A stretch of DNA of 64,000 nucleotides, taken from the NCBI RefSeq assembly GCF_013149295.1, contig NZ_JABGCB010000002.1, positions 310,001 to 374,000 of the forward strand. The letters are read 5' to 3'. The notes under the pieces are model-generated. The model had not been told where the DNA came from and did no database searches. It saw nothing but the letters and a program-made list of their open reading frames with translations. The position numbers and the translations under genes were made by a program. This DNA is from Novosphingobium sp. SG751A. Its GTDB lineage: Bacteria > Pseudomonadota > Alphaproteobacteria > Sphingomonadales > Sphingomonadaceae. Below, in pieces: positions 41,080-49,050 of this stretch (its first letter is position 1; every line of letters starts with the position of its first letter).

Positions 41080-41313
41080 TTACAAATCAACCCCGGCGGC
41101 AATCGCTTCCAGCTTGCGGATACGTTCTTTCAGGTCGGCGATCTCGATGCGATGCGTGGCCGAGGGCTGGGCGGGCTGATCGGCCTTGCTCACCAGGTCA
41201 AGTTCGCGGTGCTTGAGCGTCAGCCATCCCGACCATCCGCGCAGCAGAGCTATGCTGAGCATGGCGATGGCGGTGAGGGCGGAAACCAGTTCGGGCAGGG
41301 TCAGGCTGTCCAT
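41080..41313 (-). CDS. Small PspB-like membrane protein, copy 4
   Basis: The 77-residue protein has one N-terminal hydrophobic stretch (LVSALTAIAMLSIALLRGWSG) and a C-terminal coil with ADLKERIRKLEAIAAG. The coil fits the C-terminus of PspB, whose known form carries RMRERIQALESILD. It is the shortest and most diverged of four tandem copies. Its gap to the next copy upstream is 45 bases. Confidence 0.6.
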   Translation of the reverse strand: MDSLTLPELVSALTAIAMLSIALLRGWSGWLTLKHRELDLVSKADQPAQPSATHRIEIADLKERIRKLEAIAAGVDL

Positions 41314-41333
41314 GGGGAATGCTCCGATTGATC

Positions 41334-41370
41334 GGTCGCGGGTTTAACGGTCGCGAGTTTAACGATCGCG
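41334..41370. repeat. 15-base tandem repeat at a gene end
   Basis: Units at 41334-41348 and 41349-41363 differ at one base (GGTCGCG-G/A-GTTTAAC), and a partial third, GATCGCG, follows. The stop codon of the small gene ending at 41359 is inside the second unit. Confidence 0.75.
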
Positions 41371-41619
41371 TAGGGCTTCGATTTCGGCCGAGAGGCGCTC
41401 GGCGCTGCGCCCTTCAAGCGAGGAGGAGGTGGCGATGCGCTCCAGCACGCGGATGCGTTCGCGCAGGGCCTCGACCTCGGCATCTTGGGCACGGGCGGTG
41501 GGGCGCGTTTCGCTACAGGAAATCGCGGCCATTTTGCGGCGATGGCGCAGGACGATGGCGGTCAGGATGATGCCGGTCCACATCAGGGGGGCGAGGTTGT
41601 GAATGAAATCATGCAACAT
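41359..41619 (-). CDS. Small PspB-like membrane protein, copy 3
   Basis: The 86-residue protein has one hydrophobic segment (LAPLMWTGIILTAIVL), a basic stretch RHRRKM and a coil VEALRERIRVLERIATSS followed by RSAERLSAEIEALRDR. The LRERIRVLERIAT motif is shared nearly letter for letter with copy 2, and resembles the PspB coil. The stop codon lies in a 15-base tandem repeat. Confidence 0.7.
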   Translation of the reverse strand: MLHDFIHNLAPLMWTGIILTAIVLRHRRKMAAISCSETRPTARAQDAEVEALRERIRVLERIATSSSLEGRSAERLSAEIEALRDR

Positions 41620-41646
41620 GGCTTCAAACCCTTTTAACGGCCCCTC

Positions 41647-41937
41647 TTATCGACGGAGCGATTCGATTTCATCGGCCAGATCGCGGGCCTTGCGGTCCTC
41701 GGTGGCGATGCGTTCGAGCACCTTGATGCGTTCGCGCAGTTCCTCGACCTCGCGGTTCAGGCGCTGGTTCTGGATCTCGGTTTCGGCATTGTCGGCGTGT
41801 TCGATGATGGTCTGCTTGCCCTTGTCATCGATGGTCACGCGGCGCGCGCGGCCAGACCGGCTGTAAAGGCCCGCCTGAAAAACCTTGGCGACCGAGGTGA
41901 CGATGACAATAAGAACAATGGCTTCCCAGAAGTTCAT
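41647..41937 (-). CDS. Small PspB-like membrane protein, copy 2
   Basis: The 96-residue protein starts with a hydrophobic segment (FWEAIVLIVIVTSVAKVF), a basic middle and the coil VEELRERIKVLERIATED ending ARDLADEIESLRR. Of the tandem set it is closest to the PspB model of one helix plus a coil with an aspartate-rich turn. It has short gaps of 21 and 27 bases to its neighbours. Confidence 0.75.
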   Translation of the reverse strand: MNFWEAIVLIVIVTSVAKVFQAGLYSRSGRARRVTIDDKGKQTIIEHADNAETEIQNQRLNREVEELRERIKVLERIATEDRKARDLADEIESLRR

Positions 41938-41958
41938 GGCAGTCGCTCCGAAGAGAGA

Positions 41959-42261
41959 TCAGTTGAGCGGATCGCGGCGATAGTCTTTGGCGTGGTCTTC
42001 AACGCTGCGCGTATCGCGTAATGCTTCGATTTGCGCCGCAATGTCATAGCCCTTGTCGGTGACGATGCGTTCCAGCACGCGGACCCTTTCCTCCAACTCG
42101 CGCGTTTTGGTGACATATTGGGCGGCGCGTTCGGCGGTATCGTCGGCGGTGGCGCGGATCTGCATTTCGGCGATGCGCGTTTTGTGCTTGGTCCAGATCG
42201 CCACGATCGGGATCGACAGCGCGACAATCGGGATCAGGGCGCCAATAGTGCCAGCGGACAT
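41959..42261 (-). CDS. Small PspB-like membrane protein, copy 1
   Basis: The 100-residue protein has the N-terminal helix GTIGALIPIVALSIPIVAIW, then a charged linker and the coil RELEERVRVLERIVTDKGYD followed by AAQIEALRD. It starts 25 bases after pspC. The coil shares ER-V/I-RVLERI with the next two copies and with PspB, and so supports duplication of one ancestral gene. Confidence 0.75.
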   Translation of the reverse strand: MSAGTIGALIPIVALSIPIVAIWTKHKTRIAEMQIRATADDTAERAAQYVTKTRELEERVRVLERIVTDKGYDIAAQIEALRDTRSVEDHAKDYRRDPLN

Positions 42262-42286
42262 GAAATTTCCCCCTTATACTGCGAGT

Positions 42287-42664
42287 TTAGCGCAGCTTTT
42301 CGATTTCTTCGGACAGGCGCGGGTTGGAGGAGACATAGTAGTCCTCCACGGCGGCCAGGCGGCGGTCCAGATCGCGAAATTTGGCGCGGACCTCGCGAGT
42401 GGTGCGGCCCGGCGACTGGCGCACGCCTTGCCAGAAACGCTGCTCCTCGCGGTCGGTATAAAGCGCACGCGGCTTGTCGGGCGCCAGAAAACCGATGCCG
42501 AAATAGATCACCCAGGCGGTGCCCCCGCTCATCGAGAGCAGGACCAGCGTGGCGATCCGCACCCAAAGGACATCAATTCCGGTGTAATCGGCAATCCCGG
42601 CGCAAACGCCCATGAACTTGCCATTGGCCTTGTCACGGTAAAAACGGGTGTGGATCGGGTTCAT
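42287..42664 (-). CDS. pspC: Phage shock protein C
   Basis: PspC is an inner-membrane sensor of envelope stress that works with PspB to release PspA. The 125-residue protein has the PspC domain at its start (FYRDKANGKFMGVCAGIADYTGI), one clear membrane helix and a cytoplasmic coil at the end (RDLDRRLAAVEDYYVSS). Its ATG overlaps the pspB stop (ATGA). Length is normal. Confidence 0.95.
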   Translation of the reverse strand: MNPIHTRFYRDKANGKFMGVCAGIADYTGIDVLWVRIATLVLLSMSGGTAWVIYFGIGFLAPDKPRALYTDREEQRFWQGVRQSPGRTTREVRAKFRDLDRRLAAVEDYYVSSNPRLSEEIEKLR

Positions 42665-42966
42665 CGAAAGCTCCTGTCGGAAGAGCGGGCGCGCATACGT
42701 TCTATTTCGCGCAGCGGCTGGTTGTCGATTTCGCGGTTGGGCAGCGGGGCGGCGGGGTGGAATTCGGGGTGTTCGGAAGCGACGAGGCGCTCGACCGTAT
42801 CCATCCTTTCATCCAGCCGCCGGGCCAGTTGATAGAGTTCCTCCAGCAGCGCCTCGTCATCCGATGTCAGCGTGGCGGAGGTTTTCCATTTGGTGACATA
42901 ATGCAGGATGACCCAAGGCAGGCCAATGAAGAGCGCGCAAATGGCCACCACAGGCACGATATCCAT
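42661..42966 (-). CDS. pspB: Phage shock protein B
   Basis: PspB is a membrane protein with a single helix and a cytoplasmic coil, partner of PspC. The 101-residue protein has VAICALFIGLPWVILHYVTKW, then LYQLARRLDERMDTVERLVASEHPEF, matching the PspB coil and its HP ending. A longer than usual tail of about 25 residues follows. It starts four bases from the pspA stop. Confidence 0.9.
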   Translation of the reverse strand: MDIVPVVAICALFIGLPWVILHYVTKWKTSATLTSDDEALLEELYQLARRLDERMDTVERLVASEHPEFHPAAPLPNREIDNQPLREIERMRARSSDRSFR

Positions 42967-42970
42967 GACC

Positions 42971-43642
42971 TTAGCCTTCCTTCTTGAGTGCGCGCTTCAT
43001 CGCTTCCAATTCCTCGTCCACCTTGTCGCCGGAGGCGAGGGCGGCGATTTCGTCGGCCAGCGTCGGCTTGGCGGCTTCGGCAAGGCCCAGCGCATCGGCG
43101 CGGCCTTCGGCATAATCGACGCGGCGCTCCAGCGCGTCGAAGCGCGCCATCGCCTCATCCACCCGCTCGCTGGCCAGCAGCGTGCGCAGCTTCACACGGT
43201 TTTCCGCGCTTTCCAGACGGGCGGCAATTGCGGTCTGGCGGCTGCGGGCCTCGCGCAGACGGGTTTGCAGCTTTTCAATATCGGCTTCAAAGGCGCGCAA
43301 GGAATCGTCCAGCACGGCGACCTCGGACATCAACTGATCGGCCATGTCAGACGCCTTGCGCTTTTCCACCAGCGCGGCGCGGGCCAAATCCTCGCGGTCC
43401 TTGGACAGGGCGAGCTGCGCCTTGTCGCCCCAGTCGGCCTGAAGCCGGTCGAGCTTGGCGATATGGCGGCGCATCTCCTTCTGGTCGGCAATGGTGCGGG
43501 CGGCCGATGCGCGCACTTCGACCAGCGTTTCCTCCATTTCGAGGATGATCATGCGGATCATCTTGGAAGGATCCTCGGCCTTTTCCAGAAGATCGGAGAA
43601 ATTGGCGGCGATAATGTCGCGGGTGCGGCTAAAAATGCCCAT
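42971..43642 (-). CDS. pspA: Phage shock protein A
   Basis: PspA both binds damaged inner membrane and inhibits PspF. The 223-residue protein starts with the amphipathic helix MGIFSRTRDIIAANFSDLLE and is otherwise long coiled coil (EDPSKMIRMIILEMEETLVEVRA). The ATG at 43642 matches known PspA starts. The frame stays open for 95 further codons upstream to an ATG at 43927, close to the predicted transcription start, so a longer form is possible but not favoured. Confidence 0.95.
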   Translation of the reverse strand: MGIFSRTRDIIAANFSDLLEKAEDPSKMIRMIILEMEETLVEVRASAARTIADQKEMRRHIAKLDRLQADWGDKAQLALSKDREDLARAALVEKRKASDMADQLMSEVAVLDDSLRAFEADIEKLQTRLREARSRQTAIAARLESAENRVKLRTLLASERVDEAMARFDALERRVDYAEGRADALGLAEAAKPTLADEIAALASGDKVDEELEAMKRALKKEG

Positions 43643-43939
43643 GCGGCTTGCTCCCGAAGATGGATTGGATTGCAGTTTCTCGATTTCACGTTCTAGCCTG
43701 TTGTGACCTCGCGAGAAATCCTGAAGCGAAAAAAACCGGGCCGGAGGGATGGGTTTGGGATCATGCAGGGGCGTTGCGCGATCATCACCCGACGGACGGG
43801 CGAACTGACCCTCCGGCCCGTCTTTCGCCAAACCCATGGAAATGCGCATCGAGTGTGTCGGCGATGCGCCCGCCATGCCGGGGGTGTCGGCATGAAGGAT
43901 GGGGTCGAGAGGCGAAAGTTTGTTCATGGCGGTTGTATC

Positions 43940-43954
43940 GCAAAGCCCGTGCCA
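43940..43954 (-). promoter_or_regulatory. Sigma-54 promoter of the psp operon
   Basis: On the minus strand TGGCAC at 43949-43954, five bases, then TTGC at 43940-43943 matches the -24/-12 consensus exactly. Transcription would run towards pspA with a leader of about 285 bases. The divergent gene encodes PspF, the sigma-54 activator that serves such operons. Confidence 0.85.
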
Positions 43955-44058
43955 ATTTGCGTGAGTGGCGGAAATTGGCGGTTTTTCGGCGGGTTACGCT
44001 TGACGGAATTTGCAGGTTTTGCCAAACTTCGGGAAATTTCACCAAGGATAGGCAATTC

Positions 44059-45084
44059 ATGGCCTTGTCTCCCCACCATGCCCCGCGCGACACGCAATTC
44101 ATCGGCCAGTCGGGCGCTTTCCTCGATGCGGTCGAGCGCGCCAGTCGCGCCGCGCCCCTGCGCCGCCCGGTGCTGGTGATCGGCGAGCGGGGGACGGGCA
44201 AGGAACTGATCGCCGAGCGCCTGCACCGCCTGTCCTCGCGCTGGGACGAGCCTTTGGTGACGCTGAACTGCGCGGCCATGCCAGAAACGTTGATCGAGGC
44301 GGAATTGTTCGGGCATGAGGCCGGGGCCTTTACCGGAGCTACGCGGGCGCGGGCGGGGCGATTTGAAGAGGCGGATCGCGGAACGCTGTTCCTTGATGAA
44401 CTGGGTACCTTGAGCATGGGCGCACAGGAGCGCCTGCTGCGCGCGGTGGAATATGGCGAGGTGACGCGGATCGGCGCCTCTCGCCCGCTGCGGGTGGATG
44501 TGCGGATCGTGGCGGCCACGAATGAGGATTTGCCCCGCATGGCGCGCGAGGGGCGGTTTCGCGCCGACCTGCTCGACCGTTTAAGCTTCGAGGTCATCAC
44601 CCTGCCGCCCCTGCGCGCGCGGGAGGGTGACATTGCGGTGCTGGCCGAATATTTCGGGCGGCGCATGGCCAGCGAGATGGGGTGGGAGCGCTGGCCGGGG
44701 GTCAGCGGGGCGGCGGCGGCGGCGCTGGAAAAATATCACTGGCCGGGCAATGTGCGCGAGCTGCGCAATGTGATCGAACGGGCCGTTTATCGCAGCGACA
44801 ACCCGGAAATGCCGATTGGCGAGATCACCTTCGACCCCTTTGATTCGCCGTGGAAGCCGACGCAATCGCTGCGCGCCGCCGATAATGAGGCTGCGCCCGC
44901 GCCGGTGATGGCCGGCGATCTGGCTGGGGTGTCGGATCTGCGCGGGGCTGTCGATGCCCATGAAAAGGCGATTGTCGAGGCGGCCCTTGCCCGCCACCGC
45001 TATAACCAGCGCCAGACCGCCAAGGCGCTGGGCCTGACCTATGACCAGTTGCGCCACACAATGCGGAAACATCATCTGCTTTGA
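44059..45084 (+). CDS. pspF: PspF, sigma-54 dependent activator of the psp operon
   Basis: PspF is an AAA+ activator that opens sigma-54 complexes. The 341-residue protein has Walker A GERGTGKE (42-49), the sigma-54 contact loop GAFTGA (89-94), Walker B TLFLDELG (109-116), the arginine-finger region and a C-terminal helix-turn-helix (NQRQTAKALGLTYDQLRH). It has no N-terminal regulatory domain, as expected of PspF, which is inhibited by PspA binding. It diverges from pspA across a 416-base gap with the sigma-54 promoter. Confidence 0.95.
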   Translation: MALSPHHAPRDTQFIGQSGAFLDAVERASRAAPLRRPVLVIGERGTGKELIAERLHRLSSRWDEPLVTLNCAAMPETLIEAELFGHEAGAFTGATRARAGRFEEADRGTLFLDELGTLSMGAQERLLRAVEYGEVTRIGASRPLRVDVRIVAATNEDLPRMAREGRFRADLLDRLSFEVITLPPLRAREGDIAVLAEYFGRRMASEMGWERWPGVSGAAAAALEKYHWPGNVRELRNVIERAVYRSDNPEMPIGEITFDPFDSPWKPTQSLRAADNEAAPAPVMAGDLAGVSDLRGAVDAHEKAIVEAALARHRYNQRQTAKALGLTYDQLRHTMRKHHLL

Positions 45085-45135
45085 CTTGGTTGTATCGGGG
45101 GCTAAGTTGCGCGCAAATTTGAGAAAGGCGCGCGC

Positions 45136-45906
45136 ATGGGCAAGGTGATCGCGGTTTACAGCATGAAGGGCGGGGTGGGAAAATCCTCGCTCGCGGTCAA
45201 TCTGGCGCATGGCTTTGCGGTGTCGGGCAAAAGGACGCTGATCTGGGATATTGACGCCCAGGGGGCGGTGGCTTTCCTGCTGGGGCAATCGGGCGCAGCG
45301 GCCAAGGCGAAGAAGATATTCGCCCGCGATGCCGATCCTGCCGATGCGATTGTGCCGACCAACTGGCCCGAACTGGATCTGATCGCGGCGGATCTGTCGC
45401 TGCGCCATCTGGAAAGCGATCTGGCCGATGATAAACCCAAGCGGCTCAAGAAGCTGCTGGAGAGCCTGTCGCCCGATTATGACCGGATCGTGGTGGATTG
45501 CCCGCCGGGGCTGGGCGGGATTTCGGATCAGATTTTCCGCGCCGCCGATCTGCTGGTGGTGCCTTTGCTGCCCGCGCCCTTGGCGATGCGGACTTTAGAG
45601 CAGGTGAGGGAGCATCTGGAGGCTGAGCGCGGCGGCAAGGCGCCGGGGATTCTGCCGGTGCTGTCCATGGTGGACCGGCGTAAGGCGATGCACCGCGAGA
45701 TCGTCGAGGCTCACCCCGACTGGCCCGCTATTCCCCATGCCAGCGTGATCGAGCAGATGGGGTTGAAGCAGGCGCCTCTGGCCGAATTTGCGGGCAAGAG
45801 CGCGGCCATGCTGGCGGTGGACAATGTGTTGGCGCGGGTGGAGTTGATGCTGGGCAGCGGGGTTTGGCTGACGCAGGCGACGGATGAGGGATGGGTGAAG
45901 GGGTAA
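45136..45906 (+). CDS. ParA/MinD-family ATPase, orphan
   Basis: The 256-residue P-loop ATPase has the deviant Walker A KGGVGKSS (11-18), the Walker A' DIDAQG (38-43) and VVDCPPGLGG. These proteins bind DNA or membrane and position cargo such as plasmids, chromosomes or protein clusters. No ParB or cargo gene lies next to it. It follows pspF after 51 bases on the same strand. The target is unknown. Confidence 0.85.
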   Translation: MGKVIAVYSMKGGVGKSSLAVNLAHGFAVSGKRTLIWDIDAQGAVAFLLGQSGAAAKAKKIFARDADPADAIVPTNWPELDLIAADLSLRHLESDLADDKPKRLKKLLESLSPDYDRIVVDCPPGLGGISDQIFRAADLLVVPLLPAPLAMRTLEQVREHLEAERGGKAPGILPVLSMVDRRKAMHREIVEAHPDWPAIPHASVIEQMGLKQAPLAEFAGKSAAMLAVDNVLARVELMLGSGVWLTQATDEGWVKG

Positions 45907-45973
45907 TTGCCGACCACCCTCTTGCATTCCATGCGAAACAGGCGTAATGGCGCGATCAATCCCGACATTGTGA

Positions 45974-46022
45974 AGCAAAGCGGGGCTGGCGCCGGAAGGG
46001 GCCGGCGCGAAACTGCTTTGCT
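45974..46022 (+). promoter_or_regulatory. Nested hairpin in the rimP leader
   Basis: Outer stem AGCAAAGC (45974-45981) pairs with GCTTTGCT (46015-46022); inner stem GCGCCGG (45989-45995) pairs with CCGGCGC (46002-46008). It lies 40 bases before rimP. It may be a leader structure, or a terminator of the gene before it, since TTATTTT follows some bases later. Confidence 0.6.
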
Positions 46023-46061
46023 GGCTTGTTGCTTATTTTGGCGCCCATTACAGGAACTTAC

Positions 46062-46634
46062 ATGGCCAATATCGCGCGTATTACCGAGATTGTCGAACCA
46101 GAGGTGAAGGCCTTGGGCTTGGATCTTGTGCGCGTGATTCTGTTTGGCAAATCCGATGTGGGCGATGAAGAGCACACGTTGCAGATCATGGCCGAGCGTC
46201 CCGAAACCGGGCAATTGGTGATCGGTGATTGCGTCGCGCTCTCGCACCGCATTTCGGACAAAATCGACGCGCTGGAAGAAGCGGGTGAGACGCTGATCGA
46301 GGAGGCCTATCGCCTTGAGGTCAGCTCACCCGGTATCGACCGTCCGCTGACCCGGCTCAAGGATTTCACGACGTGGATCGGCCATGAGGCCAAGGTCAAT
46401 CTGACTATCCCCGTCGATGGCAACCGCAAGAGCGTGGTGGGCAATCTTGTCTCGGTCGAGGGTGAGGTGATCGCGCTGGAGGACAAGAAGTCGGGCCGCG
46501 TGACTTTCCCCTTTGCCGATATTCATTCCGCCAAGCTGGTGTTGACTGATCGCTTGCTGGCCGCAACCAAACCCATTGATCTCGGTGAAGATTTCGACGA
46601 GATCGACGAAGAAACCGAAACGCAGGAAGACTGA
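46062..46634 (+). CDS. rimP: Ribosome maturation factor RimP
   Basis: RimP is needed for 30S subunit maturation. The 190-residue protein has the alpha-beta N-terminal domain (ITEIVEPEVKALGLDLVRV) with EVSSPGIDRPL, then an SH3-like C-terminal domain (LTIPVDGNRKSVVGNL). An acidic tail ends it. ATG 46062 is preceded by CAGGAA; the upstream in-frame start at 46026 would lie just past the leader hairpin. nusA begins two bases after its stop. Confidence 0.96.
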   Translation: MANIARITEIVEPEVKALGLDLVRVILFGKSDVGDEEHTLQIMAERPETGQLVIGDCVALSHRISDKIDALEEAGETLIEEAYRLEVSSPGIDRPLTRLKDFTTWIGHEAKVNLTIPVDGNRKSVVGNLVSVEGEVIALEDKKSGRVTFPFADIHSAKLVLTDRLLAATKPIDLGEDFDEIDEETETQED

Positions 46635-46636
46635 TT

Positions 46637-48295
46637 ATGGCCAGTGCGATTTCCGCCAACCGCGCCGAACTGCTCGCGATTGCGACAGCTGTTGCCACCG
46701 AGAAGATGATCGATAAGGCGATCGTCATCGAGGCAATGGAAGAGGCGATCCAGAAGTCGGCCCGCAACCGCTATGGCGCCGAAAACGACATTCGCGCCAA
46801 GCTGGACCCGCGCACCGGCGATCTGCGCCTGTGGCGCGTGGTCGAAGTGGTCGAGCATGTCGATGACTACTTCAAGCAGGTGGACCTGAAGGCGGCGGAA
46901 AAGCTGCAGAAGGACGCTAAGATCGGTGACTTTATCGTCGATCCGCTGCCCCCGGTGGATCTGGGGCGCATTGACGCGCAGAGTGCCAAGCAGGTCATCT
47001 TTCAGAAGGTGCGCGATGCCGAGCGCGACCGCCAGTATGCCGAGTTCAAGGACCGCGCCGGCGAAATCGTCACGGGCGTGATCAAGTCGGTCGAATTCGG
47101 CCATGTGATCGTCAACCTTGGCCGCGCCGAAGGTGTGATCCGCCGCGATCAGCAGATCCCGCGCGAAACCGCCCGCGTGGGCGAGCGCGTGCGTGCGCTG
47201 ATTCTCAAGGTCGAGCGTCAGAACCGTGGCCCGCAGATCTTCCTGAGCCGCGCGCATCCTGATTTCATGAAGCGTCTGTTCGCGCAGGAAGTGCCTGAAA
47301 TCTACGACAACATTATCGAGATCAAGGCCGCCGCCCGCGATCCGGGATCGCGCGCCAAGATCGGCGTGATCAGCCGTGACAGCAGCATCGACCCGGTCGG
47401 CGCCTGCGTCGGCATGAAGGGTAGCCGCGTGCAGGCCGTCGTGCAGGAAATGCAGGGCGAAAAGATCGACATCATCCCCTGGAGCGAAGACACCGCGACT
47501 TTCGTGGTCAACGCTCTCCAGCCCGCGACTGTATCGCGCGTGGTGATCGACGAGGAAGAAGGCCGTATCGAGGTCGTGGTTCCCGACGATCAGCTCTCGC
47601 TGGCCATCGGTCGCCGTGGTCAGAACGTGCGTCTGGCCAGCCAGTTGACCGGTCGCCAGATCGACATCATGACCGAGGCCGAGGCGAGCGAAAAGCGCCA
47701 GAAGGAATTCGCCGAAAAGTCCAAGCTGTTCGAAGAAGAGCTGGATGTCGATGAAACCCTCTCGCAGCTGCTGGTGGCCGAAGGCTTCAGCGAGCTGGAA
47801 GAAGTCGCCTATATCGAGATCGCCGAACTGGCGCAGATCGAAGGTTTCGATGAAGAGCTGGCCGAAGAACTTCAGAACCGCGCTCAGGAAGCGCTCGACC
47901 GCCGCGAGGAGGCCGCCCGTCAGGAACGCCGCGCACTGGGCGTCGAGGATGCGCTGGCCGAACTGCCGCATCTCAACGAAACCATGCTGGTGACGCTGGG
48001 TAAGGCGGGGATCAAGACGCTCGACGATCTGGCCGATCTGGCCACCGACGAGCTGATCGCCAAGAAGCGCACCAATGACCAGCGCCGCCGCAATGAAAAG
48101 CGCGACCGCGATGACAAGCGCGACGAAAAGCGTGAAGAAGTCAGCCGTGGCGGCGTTCTGGGCGAATATGGCCTGAGCGAAGAACAGGGCAATGAGATCA
48201 TCATGGCCGCCCGCGCCCACTGGTTCACCGATGAACCCGAAGCCGGTGCGCCGGAAGTTGACGGGGGAGCCGCCGATGCGGATTCCTCGCAATGA
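46637..48295 (+). CDS. nusA: Transcription termination/antitermination protein NusA
   Basis: NusA binds RNA polymerase and modulates pausing, termination and antitermination. The 552-residue protein has the N-terminal polymerase-binding domain, an S1 domain (EIVTGVIKSVEFGHVIVNLG), KH domains with GACVGMKGSRVQAVVQEM and AIGRRGQNVRLASQL, and C-terminal acidic repeats with helix-hairpin-helix residues. The following ylxR gene overlaps its end by 20 bases. Confidence 0.98.
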   Translation: MASAISANRAELLAIATAVATEKMIDKAIVIEAMEEAIQKSARNRYGAENDIRAKLDPRTGDLRLWRVVEVVEHVDDYFKQVDLKAAEKLQKDAKIGDFIVDPLPPVDLGRIDAQSAKQVIFQKVRDAERDRQYAEFKDRAGEIVTGVIKSVEFGHVIVNLGRAEGVIRRDQQIPRETARVGERVRALILKVERQNRGPQIFLSRAHPDFMKRLFAQEVPEIYDNIIEIKAAARDPGSRAKIGVISRDSSIDPVGACVGMKGSRVQAVVQEMQGEKIDIIPWSEDTATFVVNALQPATVSRVVIDEEEGRIEVVVPDDQLSLAIGRRGQNVRLASQLTGRQIDIMTEAEASEKRQKEFAEKSKLFEEELDVDETLSQLLVAEGFSELEEVAYIEIAELAQIEGFDEELAEELQNRAQEALDRREEAARQERRALGVEDALAELPHLNETMLVTLGKAGIKTLDDLADLATDELIAKKRTNDQRRRNEKRDRDDKRDEKREEVSRGGVLGEYGLSEEQGNEIIMAARAHWFTDEPEAGAPEVDGGAADADSSQ

Positions 48296-49028
48296 GCGCG
48301 TAAGCTCCGACATTGCTGATGCCGGGCCGGAAAGGAAATGCATCCTTTCCGGCGAGGTGGCCCCGCGCGATGCGCTGATCCGTCTGGCGATTTCGCCGGA
48401 CGGGCCTGATGGGGTCGCCTTTGTTGCGCCTGATGCTCTGGCCAAGGCGCCGGGGCGCGGGGCGTGGATTGGCGTGAGCAAGGATGAACTGGCGCAGGCC
48501 ATGGCCAAGGGGCGTCTGAAGGGCGCTCTGGCGCGGGCCTACAAGGGCGCCAAGATTGCCATTCCTGATGATTTGCCGGAAAAGATCGAGGCTGCGCTGA
48601 CACGGGCCTTTACCGACCGGCTGGGTCTGGAAATGCGCAGCGGGCGCCTGCTGGTCGGTTCCGACCGCATCGCTGAAAACGCGCGCATGGGGCGGGTCGT
48701 ATGGCTGGCCCATGCAGCGGATGCGGGCGATGATGGCAATCGCAAGCTGGACCAGGCCTGGCGCGTGGGCAGGGAAACTGAGGGTAGCGGTGAAAAGGGT
48801 GATACCTTGCCACTGGACCGGGCGACCCTGTCTGTGGCATTGGGCCGCGACAATGTCGTGCATCTGGCGTTGACCGACCGGGCATCGGCCGAAAGGCTGG
48901 CCCCCTTGCTCGCGCGCCTGAATCACTATCTTGCCAAAGATAATCAAGGCTTTGGTGGCGATGCCGCCGAACCGGACGCACATCATGATGACGCTGACGA
49001 CTGCGAGTCGCCGGCTGAGACGAATTGA
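48276..49028 (+). CDS. YlxR (DUF448) family RNA-binding protein, long form
   Basis: The N-terminal 90 residues are YlxR: ERKCILSGEVAPRDALIRLAISPDG and the GRGAWIG signature. A second part of about 130 residues (FTDRLGLEMRSGRLLVGSDRI and following) resembles the L7Ae-like half that alphaproteobacterial YlxR proteins often carry. At 250 residues the protein is long. It sits in the usual place between nusA and infB; an ATG at 48276 gives 20 bases overlap with nusA. Confidence 0.88.
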   Translation: MRIPRNERVSSDIADAGPERKCILSGEVAPRDALIRLAISPDGPDGVAFVAPDALAKAPGRGAWIGVSKDELAQAMAKGRLKGALARAYKGAKIAIPDDLPEKIEAALTRAFTDRLGLEMRSGRLLVGSDRIAENARMGRVVWLAHAADAGDDGNRKLDQAWRVGRETEGSGEKGDTLPLDRATLSVALGRDNVVHLALTDRASAERLAPLLARLNHYLAKDNQGFGGDAAEPDAHHDDADDCESPAETN

Positions 49029-49050
49029 GACTGAAGGGCTGTTTGAACCG

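Noticed and set aside
43643..43927. N-terminal extension of PspA
   Set aside because: The stretch is in frame but low in family likeness, and MGIFSRTRDI at 43642 matches known PspA starts. It is kept only as a finding on the leader.
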